Part shown: piece by piece, positions 43,311 to 51,990 of the stretch | How positions within the stretch are numbered: the stretch's first letter is position 1 | Layout: each line of letters starts with the position of its first letter | Source: Methanolobus mangrovi | GTDB taxonomy: Archaea; Halobacteriota; Methanosarcinia; Methanosarcinales; Methanosarcinaceae | Length of the DNA stretch: 64,000 nt | Assembly: GCF_031312535.1 (NCBI RefSeq) | Contig: NZ_CP133594.1 | Span: forward strand, 744,001 to 808,000 | Direction: 5' to 3' | Notes under the pieces: model-generated | Databases searched by the model: none | The model's input: only the letters and a program-made list of their open reading frames with translations | Told to the model about the DNA's origin: nothing | Position numbers and translations under genes: made by a program

Positions 43311-44555
43311 ATGAAAACAGAACAGCATGTGAAAATTGGTTTTGGGGCATTATGTTTGTTTTTTATATGTCTTATCGGTACAGCGTCTGCAATCACTGCA
43401 TCTGATGAAACGGTTTTAATGCAGGGAATAGGAGAAGACTATACAGAAGGAGGATACCTGGATACTGACTTTGGTACAAATATGATGGCAGACTGGTGGT
43501 ATTTGAATGGTCATACAAAGCTTGTGGCAGATGATGGGGAAGAAAAGGATCTTGGATTCTTTGTCACCCTGGCACATCAGGAATCACCTCTAATGGTAGC
43601 TTCTGACGGAACACAGCTCTCCTATATGCTCACATTCTACGGTCTTTATTACGACAACAGAACAGCACTTTTCAACAAAGCTGATACTTACATTCCACAA
43701 GTTCTTCTTGAAAATTATGTAGGAATACACACGCCTTATGTGGACTATATGTTTCCGGACGGGATGAAAAGTTACAATGGTTCACAATCGGAGGGGTATG
43801 AATTAAATTATAAATGTGAGGACATGGAAATGAATCTGCTGTTCTTCACTGATGCAGACAAAACTGTGGATCAGGCTGATGATCCTCTTAGATTCATCAC
43901 ATACGAACACGCCTGTGGAAATCTGAGTGGCTCAATAGTCATTGATGGTAAAAAGTATACAGTGCAGCAGGGTGAAGGATACATGGACCACATGCTATCA
44001 ATGACAAGCACAGAAATAACATGGCCAATGGAGATGCATGGCTGGAGCTGGTCTGAAGCAAGTACGGATAACTATCAGACAGTTTTCTACGGTGTAAGGG
44101 ATATAGTAGGTGACGGCTATGATGAATACTCATACAAACATCTGATATTGATGGAAAAGTGCAGTGGAAAAATTATCTCTGAATATTTCGGAGATGAGGT
44201 AGACGTTGTTGAAAAGAACTGGGTAGACGAAAATCAATACAACAGAAGACATCCACTTAGTACCACATTATATACATCTGACCTGAAGATTGATATTTAT
44301 GCTGATAATATAGCTGTCTTCAATTACACGACACCTATCGAGAATGGTGGATTCGTTGATTTCATGGCCCACCAAAAAGAAGGTACAACTATCCGGTATA
44401 ATGACAGGATCGAAGAAGGAAATGCTTTCTGGGAATACCTGGTAAGCGATATGGGAGCACTGGCACAGCCAGAAGCTGTGCCCACAGCAACTCCTATGCT
44501 TACAGCAGGTGTATTGGGTATGTTTACGATTCTTCTTCTCAAAAGAAAGCAATAG
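43311..44555 (+). CDS. CrtC/AttH lipocalin-like surface protein with VPXXXP-CTERM
   Basis: A 414-residue exported protein (signal peptide to about residue 26). The mature part has features of the CrtC/AttH (hydroxyneurosporene synthase-like) two-lipocalin fold: MADWWYLNGHTKL near the N-terminus and QQGEGYMDHMLSM in the centre, where the GxGYxDH residues are the likely active-site motif. The end VPTATP, a helix and KRKQ is a VPXXXP-CTERM signal. An enzymatic role on a terpenoid or lipid at the cell surface is possible; carotenoid hydratase activity is only an analogy. The terminator after it matches that of the beta-helix gene. Confidence 0.72.
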   Translation: MKTEQHVKIGFGALCLFFICLIGTASAITASDETVLMQGIGEDYTEGGYLDTDFGTNMMADWWYLNGHTKLVADDGEEKDLGFFVTLAHQESPLMVASDGTQLSYMLTFYGLYYDNRTALFNKADTYIPQVLLENYVGIHTPYVDYMFPDGMKSYNGSQSEGYELNYKCEDMEMNLLFFTDADKTVDQADDPLRFITYEHACGNLSGSIVIDGKKYTVQQGEGYMDHMLSMTSTEITWPMEMHGWSWSEASTDNYQTVFYGVRDIVGDGYDEYSYKHLILMEKCSGKIISEYFGDEVDVVEKNWVDENQYNRRHPLSTTLYTSDLKIDIYADNIAVFNYTTPIENGGFVDFMAHQKEGTTIRYNDRIEEGNAFWEYLVSDMGALAQPEAVPTATPMLTAGVLGMFTILLLKRKQ

Positions 44556-44565
44556 CCTCAAACGG

Positions 44566-44589
44566 AAGCATCCTTGTAAGGATGCTTTT
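44566..44589 (+). terminator. Intrinsic terminator after the CrtC/AttH-like gene
   Basis: A perfect 10-bp stem AAGCATCCTT (44566-44575) and AAGGATGCTT (44578-44587) with a 2-nt gap at its apex (so 9 or fewer pairs in practice), then TT. The stem sequence repeats that at 42559. Confidence 0.75.
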
Positions 44590-44618
44590 ACATATTTTTT
44601 AAAGGAACAATCTTTAGG

Positions 44619-44627
44619 AACATTGTT
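44619..44627. promoter_or_regulatory. AACATTGTT motif upstream of the S-layer gene
   Basis: The inverted copy of the AACAATGTT core, inside GGAACATTGTTTC, about 130 bp before the S-layer-domain gene start. Confidence 0.35.
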
Positions 44628-44754
44628 TCAAAAGTGATATTTTAAAGTACCCGAATAGATACATTTAGAAATAATACTTCTGTTGCAAAAAATATTCAAC
44701 TACTTTATTGTTTTCTTATTGGGTGATGTAAAGTGTTATGGGTGGGGTACATAG

Positions 44755-47700
44755 ATGATTACTATAAAGAATTTCTTAATCAGGGTCGTTTTATCTTTTA
44801 TTTTAATAATAGCAATGTCCTGTATAACTGCATCTGCATCTTCAACTGGACCAATATATGCTGGTCCAGATCTTGATACGATTGTAGGTTCTGAAAATTC
44901 AGACTTTCTTGAAATGAATGCTGGTAATTTTGCAGAATTTATTCTTGATGAAAAGCTACGGATATACGGGGGAGATTTTGTATCGGGAAGAACAATAGAA
45001 GAAGAGGGGCTGGTCTATACCACAAACATTGTCCAGACAGCATACGCGGGAGAGTTTGCTGATGAGAATTCAGACATAAACAAAGGTACTTTCCCGCTTA
45101 TTGGACTCTTTACAGAAGAATACGTTTCACTTTCTGACGATGATGCAGGCGAGCTTGTAAAGCTCCTTATCGACTCAGATGACAGGTACACACTCGGTGC
45201 GGATTCTGCATTAGAACTTGGAGAAGGATACGAACTCACTGTAAAGCAGATCGATGTTGATGGTAACAAGGTATGGATGGAATTATCCAAAGATGGAGTA
45301 TTCGTAGAAGATGAAGTTATCGATATAACAGCAGGAGATGCAACCTGGGACTACGATACAAATGTCGGAGACCAGGATGATGTAATTGTCTTCAGGGCAC
45401 TTATTACTGAGATATCTCAAGTTGACAGTCTTGTAGTCGTGGAAGGTCTCTGGTTAATTGATTTCCAGAATGTCAATGAGATCAATGTTGCGGATGAGTT
45501 TGGTGTAATGGAAGTAGACAGTATTAGTGATTCACTCTTGATAGTGAATTACGAACCAATTAATTTACTACCTGATTCAGTACAGGAAATAGCGGAAGGA
45601 CTGAAGTTCAAGGTACTGGATGATAACCTCAATCTCACATTTTATCTTTCAAAAGATGCAGACCCAATATATCCAATAGCTGATTTCACTGCAAATACAA
45701 CATTCGCAATCTCCCCATTAACAGTTCAGTTTACCGACCTTTCTACAAATGCTGATTCCTGGGAATGGGATGTAGATGGTGATAGCATTGTAGATTATAT
45801 CATCAAAGACCCGGTACATACATACACATCAATCGGCTCTTACAATGTCACACTCACTGCAGGCAACATGAATGGTAGTGATACAAAGACTGTGAATGAT
45901 TACATTAGTATTGTTGTTCCAAGAGCGAATGTTTCAATCGAACCGTCTTCAATACCTATATCAGGTAATCTTGAACCGGGAGATATTTTTCAGGTGTCGG
46001 TGGAAGTAGACTGTGAAGAGGATAATTTGAGAGCTATCAGATTAGACGTTGATTATGACAGCAAGTCACTTCAATTCAACAGTGCAAACTATGAAGGACT
46101 GCTTGGATCAGACCCTTTGATATTGTCACGTTCCTCAGAAGGAACCTACTCATTTGATCTAGCAGCCCCTATAGAGACAGCTAGTCCGAAACAAGGTACA
46201 TTACTCACGCTGAACTTCCAGGTGAAAGCCGAAGCTTCAAATGGCATATACGATCTTGACCTGAATGATGTAATCCTTAAGGATGTGAATGTTGCCACCA
46301 TACCGACAATGGTCAATGATGGTCAGGTTTCAGTTACAAATAGTAGCACACTCACAGAACCCACCGTAAGGGTAGTTGCAGATATGGGTCCTTTTGCACC
46401 TGGTAATGAGTTCCAGGCCACCATCGAAGTAAATTCAAATGGATACTCACTGAATGATGTCGGTCTTCAGCTAAATTATGACCCTTCGGCTATCATCGTC
46501 ACCGGCATTACAGACGAAGGTCTTTTTGGTTCAAATACAATGGTTGAACCTGGAAGCGGGGATAACGGTACAGGCCTATTAACGTATGATATCAGTGCTA
46601 CCGAGCTTAACCTTCTACCAATATCCGGTGATATTCTTACTATTGACTTTATGGTAAAGGAGAATGCAACTGATGGTGTATACGACCTTGAACTGGAAAA
46701 TGTTCTGCTCAAAGATGAGAATAATACTGCCATACCGGATGTGCTGGTTAGCAGTACAACTTTCAGAGTCTCGAATGTGTCGAACGTGATGCCAATAGTT
46801 GACATAATATTGCCAAATGACAGTGATATCATTTCAGGCCTACAGAACATTGAAGCTGTGGACCTGTCAGGAGATGAAGATGTAGTTTCAACAGCTTTCA
46901 GAATTTATGCCGACACAAATGGAGATGGTCAGGTTAATGATGGAAACGAATGGTTAAGCCTTGGAATTGACAACAACGGAAGTAATGGATGGAATATTGC
47001 ATTTCTTTCCAATGAACTCCCTGATGGCAAGTATGTGCTTCGTGTGGTCATGACAGATGGTAGCGGCGTAAGTTATGCATACAGATCAATAGAGATCTAT
47101 AATGCTGATAGCCCATTTAGCATGGCAAAAGTTATTTCGAAAACAGGTCCTTTTGTGCCAGGACAAAATTTCCAGGCTACTATCAAAGTGATCTCAAATG
47201 GTTATCCACTGAAAAGTATCGGCCTTCAGTTGAACTATGACCCTTCAGCCATCAATTTTAAAGGTATCACAGATGAAGGCCTGCTCGGTAATAATACAAC
47301 GGTAGGAACCGGAATTGGTGGTAACAATGTAATAGCTTCGGTGGTCTATGGAGTCAATGTAACAGAAGCCATCAATGAATCCATATCAGGCAATCTTTTT
47401 ACAATTGATTTTGAAGTAAATGAGAATGCAACTGAGGGAACATACAGTCTGAATCTGGAGAATGTCGTGTTCAGAGATGAGAATGATACTGTAATACCTG
47501 ATACTGTAGTTTTCAATACTGTAATTCTGATAGCAAATGTCTCGAACACAGATCCAGTAGATGAGAAACCTGGAGATGAGATTCCTGATGAAGAAGAAGG
47601 CATTACCGGTATCATTCTGCAACCCGGATGGAATCTCATATCATTCCCGGAGTATATGGATGAACCATCTATTGACGATGTGCTAAGGGCTTTCAGCGAC

Positions 47701-48126
47701 GATGAGATAGACATTGTGTTCTATGACAATGCAAATTCTGGTATGATGACAGTACCTTCTGAATTTGAACCGCTTAAAGGGTACTGGGTACATAATAAAA
47801 TGTCTGGATCTGTTATTATAGACGAGAACTATCTTAATCCGAAGATACCATCAGGACCCCCCTCCCTAAGATTATATCCTGGCTGGAACGCAATTGGTCA
47901 CACGGTAAAAATTCAACTCCCTGCTGAGTATGCCCTCATTACCATAGATGACTTCTACACCGAGGTAAGAGGTCCGTGGATACCGGCAGAAGAAGACTAT
48001 GCATATGTTGGCTACAACAATAAAGAAGGTATCATTGGAGGAAATCAGGTAGGTACAGATGTCTTCAGCATGAACATGTATGAAGGTTACTATGTATTTG
48101 TTGAAAATGAATGTGTGCTGGCATGA
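44755..48126 (+). CDS. S-layer domain / PKD / triple cohesin-like surface protein
   Basis: A 1123-residue exported protein (signal peptide 1-28). Residues about 30-300 match the methanosarcinal S-layer domain (FAEFILDEKLRIYGGDF, DVIVFRALITEI, EGLKFKVLDDNLNLTFYL). A PKD domain (about 303-386) contains the WEWDVDGD loop. Three cohesin-like domains follow, near 390-530, 535-675 and 785-930, each with LDVDYD/LQLNYDPSAI and VxLKDEN strands. An Ig-like domain separates the second and third, then a linker DEKPGDEIPDEEEG and a C-terminal domain built of two PGWN repeats (IILQPGWNLISFP and LRLYPGWNAIGHT). No sorting signal or transmembrane tail is seen, so it is probably held by the S-layer domain. 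Cohesins imply dockerin partners, none in this window. Confidence 0.85.
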   Translation: MITIKNFLIRVVLSFILIIAMSCITASASSTGPIYAGPDLDTIVGSENSDFLEMNAGNFAEFILDEKLRIYGGDFVSGRTIEEEGLVYTTNIVQTAYAGEFADENSDINKGTFPLIGLFTEEYVSLSDDDAGELVKLLIDSDDRYTLGADSALELGEGYELTVKQIDVDGNKVWMELSKDGVFVEDEVIDITAGDATWDYDTNVGDQDDVIVFRALITEISQVDSLVVVEGLWLIDFQNVNEINVADEFGVMEVDSISDSLLIVNYEPINLLPDSVQEIAEGLKFKVLDDNLNLTFYLSKDADPIYPIADFTANTTFAISPLTVQFTDLSTNADSWEWDVDGDSIVDYIIKDPVHTYTSIGSYNVTLTAGNMNGSDTKTVNDYISIVVPRANVSIEPSSIPISGNLEPGDIFQVSVEVDCEEDNLRAIRLDVDYDSKSLQFNSANYEGLLGSDPLILSRSSEGTYSFDLAAPIETASPKQGTLLTLNFQVKAEASNGIYDLDLNDVILKDVNVATIPTMVNDGQVSVTNSSTLTEPTVRVVADMGPFAPGNEFQATIEVNSNGYSLNDVGLQLNYDPSAIIVTGITDEGLFGSNTMVEPGSGDNGTGLLTYDISATELNLLPISGDILTIDFMVKENATDGVYDLELENVLLKDENNTAIPDVLVSSTTFRVSNVSNVMPIVDIILPNDSDIISGLQNIEAVDLSGDEDVVSTAFRIYADTNGDGQVNDGNEWLSLGIDNNGSNGWNIAFLSNELPDGKYVLRVVMTDGSGVSYAYRSIEIYNADSPFSMAKVISKTGPFVPGQNFQATIKVISNGYPLKSIGLQLNYDPSAINFKGITDEGLLGNNTTVGTGIGGNNVIASVVYGVNVTEAINESISGNLFTIDFEVNENATEGTYSLNLENVVFRDENDTVIPDTVVFNTVILIANVSNTDPVDEKPGDEIPDEEEGITGIILQPGWNLISFPEYMDEPSIDDVLRAFSDDEIDIVFYDNANSGMMTVPSEFEPLKGYWVHNKMSGSVIIDENYLNPKIPSGPPSLRLYPGWNAIGHTVKIQLPAEYALITIDDFYTEVRGPWIPAEEDYAYVGYNNKEGIIGGNQVGTDVFSMNMYEGYYVFVENECVLA

Positions 48127-48140
48127 CTGAATATAGATAG

Positions 48141-48175
48141 AAAGAGGCAAAAGACCTCTTTTATCTTTCATTTTA
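48141..48175 (+). terminator. Intrinsic terminator of the S-layer/cohesin gene
   Basis: A perfect 7-bp stem AAAGAGG (48141-48147) and CCTCTTT (48155-48161) followed by TATCTTTCATTTT. Confidence 0.65.
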
Positions 48176-48302
48176 ATAGGAAAAAACTGGATTGAACCTG
48201 TAAGTCTATTACCAAAATACCTATATAAAGTAGGCTACCTCGAATGCATAAAATGAGCTAAACTCATTATATTTCATTTTACCACAAAACTGAGTTGATA
48301 AA

Positions 48303-48728
48303 TTGGCAATAAAAGATGGAGATACAATTAAAATAGATTATACAGGTACACTTGATGACGGTTCTGTTTTTGATACCTCAGAGAATCGTGGACAGCCACT
48401 GGAATTCACAGTAGGTTCAGGCCAGGTCATAAAAGGCTTTGATGATGCTGTAAGAGATATGGAAGTGAGTGAGGAGAAAGAGTTCAGACTTGAACCGGCA
48501 GAAGCATATGGTGAATATAAGGATTCTCTGGTTGATACCGTATCCCGTGACCTTGTCCAGACAACTATGGAAATGGAGATCGGTAAGATCTTTCTCGTGC
48601 AAACCCCGCATGGACAGCAGATGCCTGCAAAGATTATAGACCTGACAGATGATGAGGTTACATTTGACCTGAACCATCCACTTGCAGGTAAAGCACTGAC
48701 TTTCAGGATAAAAGTTGTAGAAGCATAA
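48303..48728 (+). CDS. FKBP-type peptidyl-prolyl isomerase, short archaeal/SlyD-like type
   Basis: A 141-residue prolyl isomerase/chaperone. It has the FKBP opening IKIDYTGTLDDGSVFDTS, the active-site loop VIKGFDDAVRDMEVSEEKEF, an inserted chaperone (IF) domain at about 70-120, and the closing segment FDLNHPLAGKALTFRI typical of SlyD/FKBP17. There is no His-rich tail. It should assist folding in the cytoplasm. The start is TTG at 48303, as no ATG is available in frame. The HD-domain gene starts 19 nt after the stop. Confidence 0.92.
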   Translation: MAIKDGDTIKIDYTGTLDDGSVFDTSENRGQPLEFTVGSGQVIKGFDDAVRDMEVSEEKEFRLEPAEAYGEYKDSLVDTVSRDLVQTTMEMEIGKIFLVQTPHGQQMPAKIIDLTDDEVTFDLNHPLAGKALTFRIKVVEA

Positions 48729-48747
48729 ATTTAGAATGGCCCATTAA

Positions 48748-49557
48748 ATGAAAGAAGAAGATTTTCTCGTTTTCAACGAATGGTTTTTCCACTATGTAGG
48801 TTCATTCCATACAGATGATCGCTTTATTCGAAAGAACATAAAGCTCAAGGAAGAACATAGCCTGAGGGTATGTGTTAATTCTTCCCTGATAGCAATATCT
48901 GAAGATCTGGATGAAAGGGACCATTATCTTGCAAAAACTATTGGTCTTCTTCATGATATAGGTCGTTTTGAGCAGATCCGTAAATACAGGACTTTCAACG
49001 ATTCCGAATCAGAGAACCATGCTCTTCTGGGAGTGAAGATTCTAAAGGCAGAAGGAGTTCTTTCAGGCCTGCCTCATGAAGAACAGGAAATAATCTTTAC
49101 AGCTATCAAAAATCATAATGTACATATTTTACCTGAAGAGCTTGATCAGCGAACTTTATTCCATTCTAAGATCATCAGGGATGCAGATAAGCTGGATATC
49201 TATAAAGTCCTTACAGACCACTATGCCATAAGGGAAATGTCTCCAAATCCTGCACTTTATCATGGATTGCCTGATACTTTCGAATATAACCGGGACCTGC
49301 TGGAAGATATCTTCAATAACAGGGTCGCAAGCGTCAATAAAGTCGCAACATGTAATGATATGAATCTCACACGTCTTGCATGGTTATTTGATCTCAATTT
49401 CGTGGAAACTGTCATCCTTGTCAGGAAAAGGGACTACATCAAAAAACTGGTAGCTACTTTGCCACAAAATAGTGAGATAGATGAACTCCATGATTACCTG
49501 AACAGATACGTGGATTCAATTTTGTCAATTTCTAAAGAAACCTATTGTGAGTGCTAA
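48748..49557 (+). CDS. HD-domain phosphohydrolase
   Basis: A 269-residue protein with the HD metal-site pattern: His37 in KEEHSLRV, His69-Asp70 in LLHDIGRFEQ, and later an Asp in IIRDADKLD. This fits a metal-dependent phosphohydrolase acting on a nucleotide or a phosphoester. The substrate is unknown. It follows the FKBP gene and may be in its operon. The C-terminal half is helical and without a recognised partner domain. Confidence 0.88.
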   Translation: MKEEDFLVFNEWFFHYVGSFHTDDRFIRKNIKLKEEHSLRVCVNSSLIAISEDLDERDHYLAKTIGLLHDIGRFEQIRKYRTFNDSESENHALLGVKILKAEGVLSGLPHEEQEIIFTAIKNHNVHILPEELDQRTLFHSKIIRDADKLDIYKVLTDHYAIREMSPNPALYHGLPDTFEYNRDLLEDIFNNRVASVNKVATCNDMNLTRLAWLFDLNFVETVILVRKRDYIKKLVATLPQNSEIDELHDYLNRYVDSILSISKETYCEC

Positions 49558-49578
49558 TGTTGACGTGACATCACATCT

Positions 49579-50559
49579 TCATACCAGCACTACAAGCTTA
49601 TCGTTTTCCTCAAGTATCATATCCATAGCTGGATTAACTACATTCTCCCTGTTCCTGTAGATTGCAAGCAGAGTCATCTTATCCTGCGCCTTCAGGTCAA
49701 ACATTATTTCGCCAACTGCTTTTCCCCTATACTTTTCCGGAACATCCATTTCTACGAGATCGTGACCTACAAGAGATGTTGTGACATCTGATATCAGATC
49801 AACAACAGATGGCTCGAAAACTGCCGATGCAAGTAAACGTCCTGTAAAAGTGTCGGTATTGATAACATGGTTAGCACCAAGTGATTTCAGGGTTCCGTAT
49901 CTCTCTTCTGATGTGATGGTCGCAATGATCTCAGCTGATGGATTAAGTTCCCTTGCAAGGGCCGTGGCGAGTATATTAGTGCTATCGTTTCCGGTTTCAA
50001 CTATCACATGTTTTGCTTCAGCTATGTTTGCTTTCATGAGATAGACCTTTTCAATTGGACTTCCCTTGATAAAATGGACTTTACCTTGAAATGGATTCAA
50101 GTCATATATCTCCGATACAAGGCAAATATCCTGAAAATCAGCTATTTCCATTATTGTGGAAGTAATGATTTCATTTGAACTTCCAAGAATGACAACATGA
50201 TCCTTTTGAGTTGAATTATTCAAACCTCTCACCTTTTTCTGATGCATTTCATATATTGATACGGCAACAATAGGAAGCATAAGCACACCTATACCCATGG
50301 TTGGAATATACAGAAGTCTTGCTAGTGGTGAACTTGGGGATACATCTCCAAAACCTACTGTAGTTAACGTGGCTGCTGTGGCATATAGTGAATCAACCAG
50401 ACTCTTCTTGTCAAGGAAATAAAGAATAAGTACCTGAACAGTTGCACTACCTAAGAAAAAAAGCAGTATCCTTTTCTCACTACACTTTATGGACTCAATT
50501 AATCTCATAATCGAGTCATTCATCTTTTCCAGCGGCCATAACACCATATCAATCAGCAC
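49579..50559 (-). CDS. Two-helix K+ channel with RCK/TrkA domain
   Basis: A 326-residue MthK-type channel subunit. Two membrane helices flank the pore loop with the K+ selectivity filter TTVGFGD (66-72). A cytoplasmic RCK module follows: TrkA-N (about 118-235), where the usual GxGxxG dinucleotide motif is altered to ILGSSNEI, and TrkA-C (about 250-326). The altered glycine pattern suggests a ligand other than NAD(H) or weakened nucleotide binding; Ca2+ or a nucleotide could gate it. It probably conducts K+ across the cytoplasmic membrane. It is convergent with the HD gene. Confidence 0.92.
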   Translation of the reverse strand: MLIDMVLWPLEKMNDSIMRLIESIKCSEKRILLFFLGSATVQVLILYFLDKKSLVDSLYATAATLTTVGFGDVSPSSPLARLLYIPTMGIGVLMLPIVAVSIYEMHQKKVRGLNNSTQKDHVVILGSSNEIITSTIMEIADFQDICLVSEIYDLNPFQGKVHFIKGSPIEKVYLMKANIAEAKHVIVETGNDSTNILATALARELNPSAEIIATITSEERYGTLKSLGANHVINTDTFTGRLLASAVFEPSVVDLISDVTTSLVGHDLVEMDVPEKYRGKAVGEIMFDLKAQDKMTLLAIYRNRENVVNPAMDMILEENDKLVVLV

Positions 50560-50792
50560 ATGTTATTATAACATTATTAATATAAATGACTGCTAACAAC
50601 TTTAACATTTATGTATATAAATTTATCATTTTAGTTATGTGCTCAATAAAATATGACTGTTTATTTTCTGATTTCAAAAATGCTTAGATTGGTATTTATT
50701 TTTCTTGATTTGGTGTTCCCACTACTTCTTTTTAGATTAGGTCCCAACACCTCATCATTATGATAATCATTATATAATATACTATAGATATA

Positions 50793-50800
50793 TTTATATA
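50793..50800 (+). promoter_or_regulatory. Strong TATA box preceding the structured intergenic block
   Basis: TTTATATA, in an A/T-rich stretch, is placed 20-28 bp before the first structured bases. It predicts initiation near 50821, where no protein gene follows on this strand. Confidence 0.5.
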
Positions 50801-50820
50801 GCTAAAAAATATATTAGGGA

Positions 50821-51095
50821 TTGCAGTCACACAAGCTGAAGATTCAGGCTGGCTGTACGACCATTCGGTGGTACGATATGGACTTGATTGAAAATAACTG
50901 AAGCTAAAAACGATAAAGATACACGAACGCTAACAAACCTGTCCCACATTACTCCCACACACACACGCGTCAGGTTTGTTACGTTCAGGCTTTAGTCATC
51001 ACGCTTATCTAAATATAAGATGGAGTATGAGCGACAGGGGAAATTTGTTCCTTTGAGGAACAGGGTTATTGTCATTACATTTTCCCCTTTACTTT
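50821..51095 (+). ncRNA. Candidate non-coding RNA, hairpin-rich intergenic block
   Basis: The 623-bp space between the channel and CPBP genes has no protein-coding frame I can support, but about 275 bp of it is full of stems. (1) GTACGACC/GGTGGTAC with loop ATTC at 50855-50874, one mismatch. (2) A 16-bp stem with a single bulged C: GAACG(C)TAACAAACCTG (50925-50941) with its complement at 50971-50986, loop 29 nt. (3) TGTTCC/GGAACA with loop TTTGA at 51046-51062, nested inside (4) AGGGGAAA/TTTCCCCT (51036-51043 with 51081-51088), with T-rich DNA after. A TATA box sits at the right distance upstream. G+C is higher than in the flanks. I do not recognise RNase P, SRP or a known riboswitch. Confidence 0.5.
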
Positions 51096-51182
51096 TATCT
51101 GGATTTATTGCATTTTTCTTTTTATTTTGCTGAATATGGAAATTCGATCAAGAATGAGATCATAGAATAATCACAATTTTAT

Positions 51183-51953
51183 TCAGAAGAATGAACCAAG
51201 AACGACAAATAGTACTAAACTTGCTGTCAGGTTTGCTATGATCGAAGCCTCAAGTCCCTTTTTCCAGTATAGCCATCCAAATACGATTCCGGCTATTCCG
51301 TTCAATAAGATAATACCCATAATATGCATTCGTTCCATATCCATTGATGAGGATGATGCCAGATACCCAAGACCATAGATCAGGCTGACTATAAATATTG
51401 CTAACCAGACACCTACGTTTGTGGGCCTGTTATCTGACGTCTTTTTTATTTTCCATGATATCCAGACAAGAAGTGTCATCAGGAAAAATCTCAATACTAT
51501 TTCTTCCACAATACCTGCATAGAATGAATACATGACCCGTTCCCATAAAGGTGGAGCCATTAAGCGGGTTATCAAAGGTTCGGTGAACATTGAAAAAACG
51601 AACCAGTCCAGAATAAAGATGACGGTGCCTAAAAGAGCACCAAGTAACAAGGATAATTTCATAGTAGGTGCAAAGCTTTCAGGCAGACCGTTGCCTTCTA
51701 ACAGAGATTTTAGAATGGGAACTTCCAGCCCGACTTTATTACCAAGGTATAATCCTGTAAAAATGGATACTAAAAAAAGTATTGTAGCCTGGGCAAACTG
51801 GGTTGCCAGGACTATGGGCAATGAAACACCAAAATCATATATCGCATCACCTGCTATCGAAATAGAATAGGGCAGAGCTAAAAACAGGGTGAACTCAGCT
51901 ACCACGAACAATAGCCAGTAAACATTCCAATCTACAATATCCCTGAGTTTCAT
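51183..51953 (-). CDS. CPBP-family membrane protein with degenerate catalytic motifs
   Basis: A 256-residue integral membrane protein with about seven helices, related to CPBP/CAAX-type proteases. The EExxxR motif is intact (GIVEEIVLRFFL). The second and third metal-site motifs are altered: where FxxxH is expected the sequence is LIYGLGYLA, and where HxxxN/D is expected it is IIANLTASL. Without both His the glutamic protease chemistry is doubtful, so a binding or scaffold role is possible. It lies 37 nt after RuBisCO on the same strand and may be cotranscribed. Confidence 0.78.
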   Translation of the reverse strand: MKLRDIVDWNVYWLLFVVAEFTLFLALPYSISIAGDAIYDFGVSLPIVLATQFAQATILFLVSIFTGLYLGNKVGLEVPILKSLLEGNGLPESFAPTMKLSLLLGALLGTVIFILDWFVFSMFTEPLITRLMAPPLWERVMYSFYAGIVEEIVLRFFLMTLLVWISWKIKKTSDNRPTNVGVWLAIFIVSLIYGLGYLASSSSMDMERMHIMGIILLNGIAGIVFGWLYWKKGLEASIIANLTASLVLFVVLGSFF

Positions 51954-51990
51954 CCCTGCTATTCCTTTTTCAATCTACTGTAAAAATAGC

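Noticed and set aside
50700-50760. GGTGTT/AACACC pair upstream of the structured block
   Set aside because: Six-base arms with a 28-nt loop and lying before the TATA box; probably chance.
50560-51182. RNase P RNA or SRP RNA as identity of the structured block
   Set aside because: The conserved RNase P core motifs and the SRP helix 8 loop are not recognisable in it.
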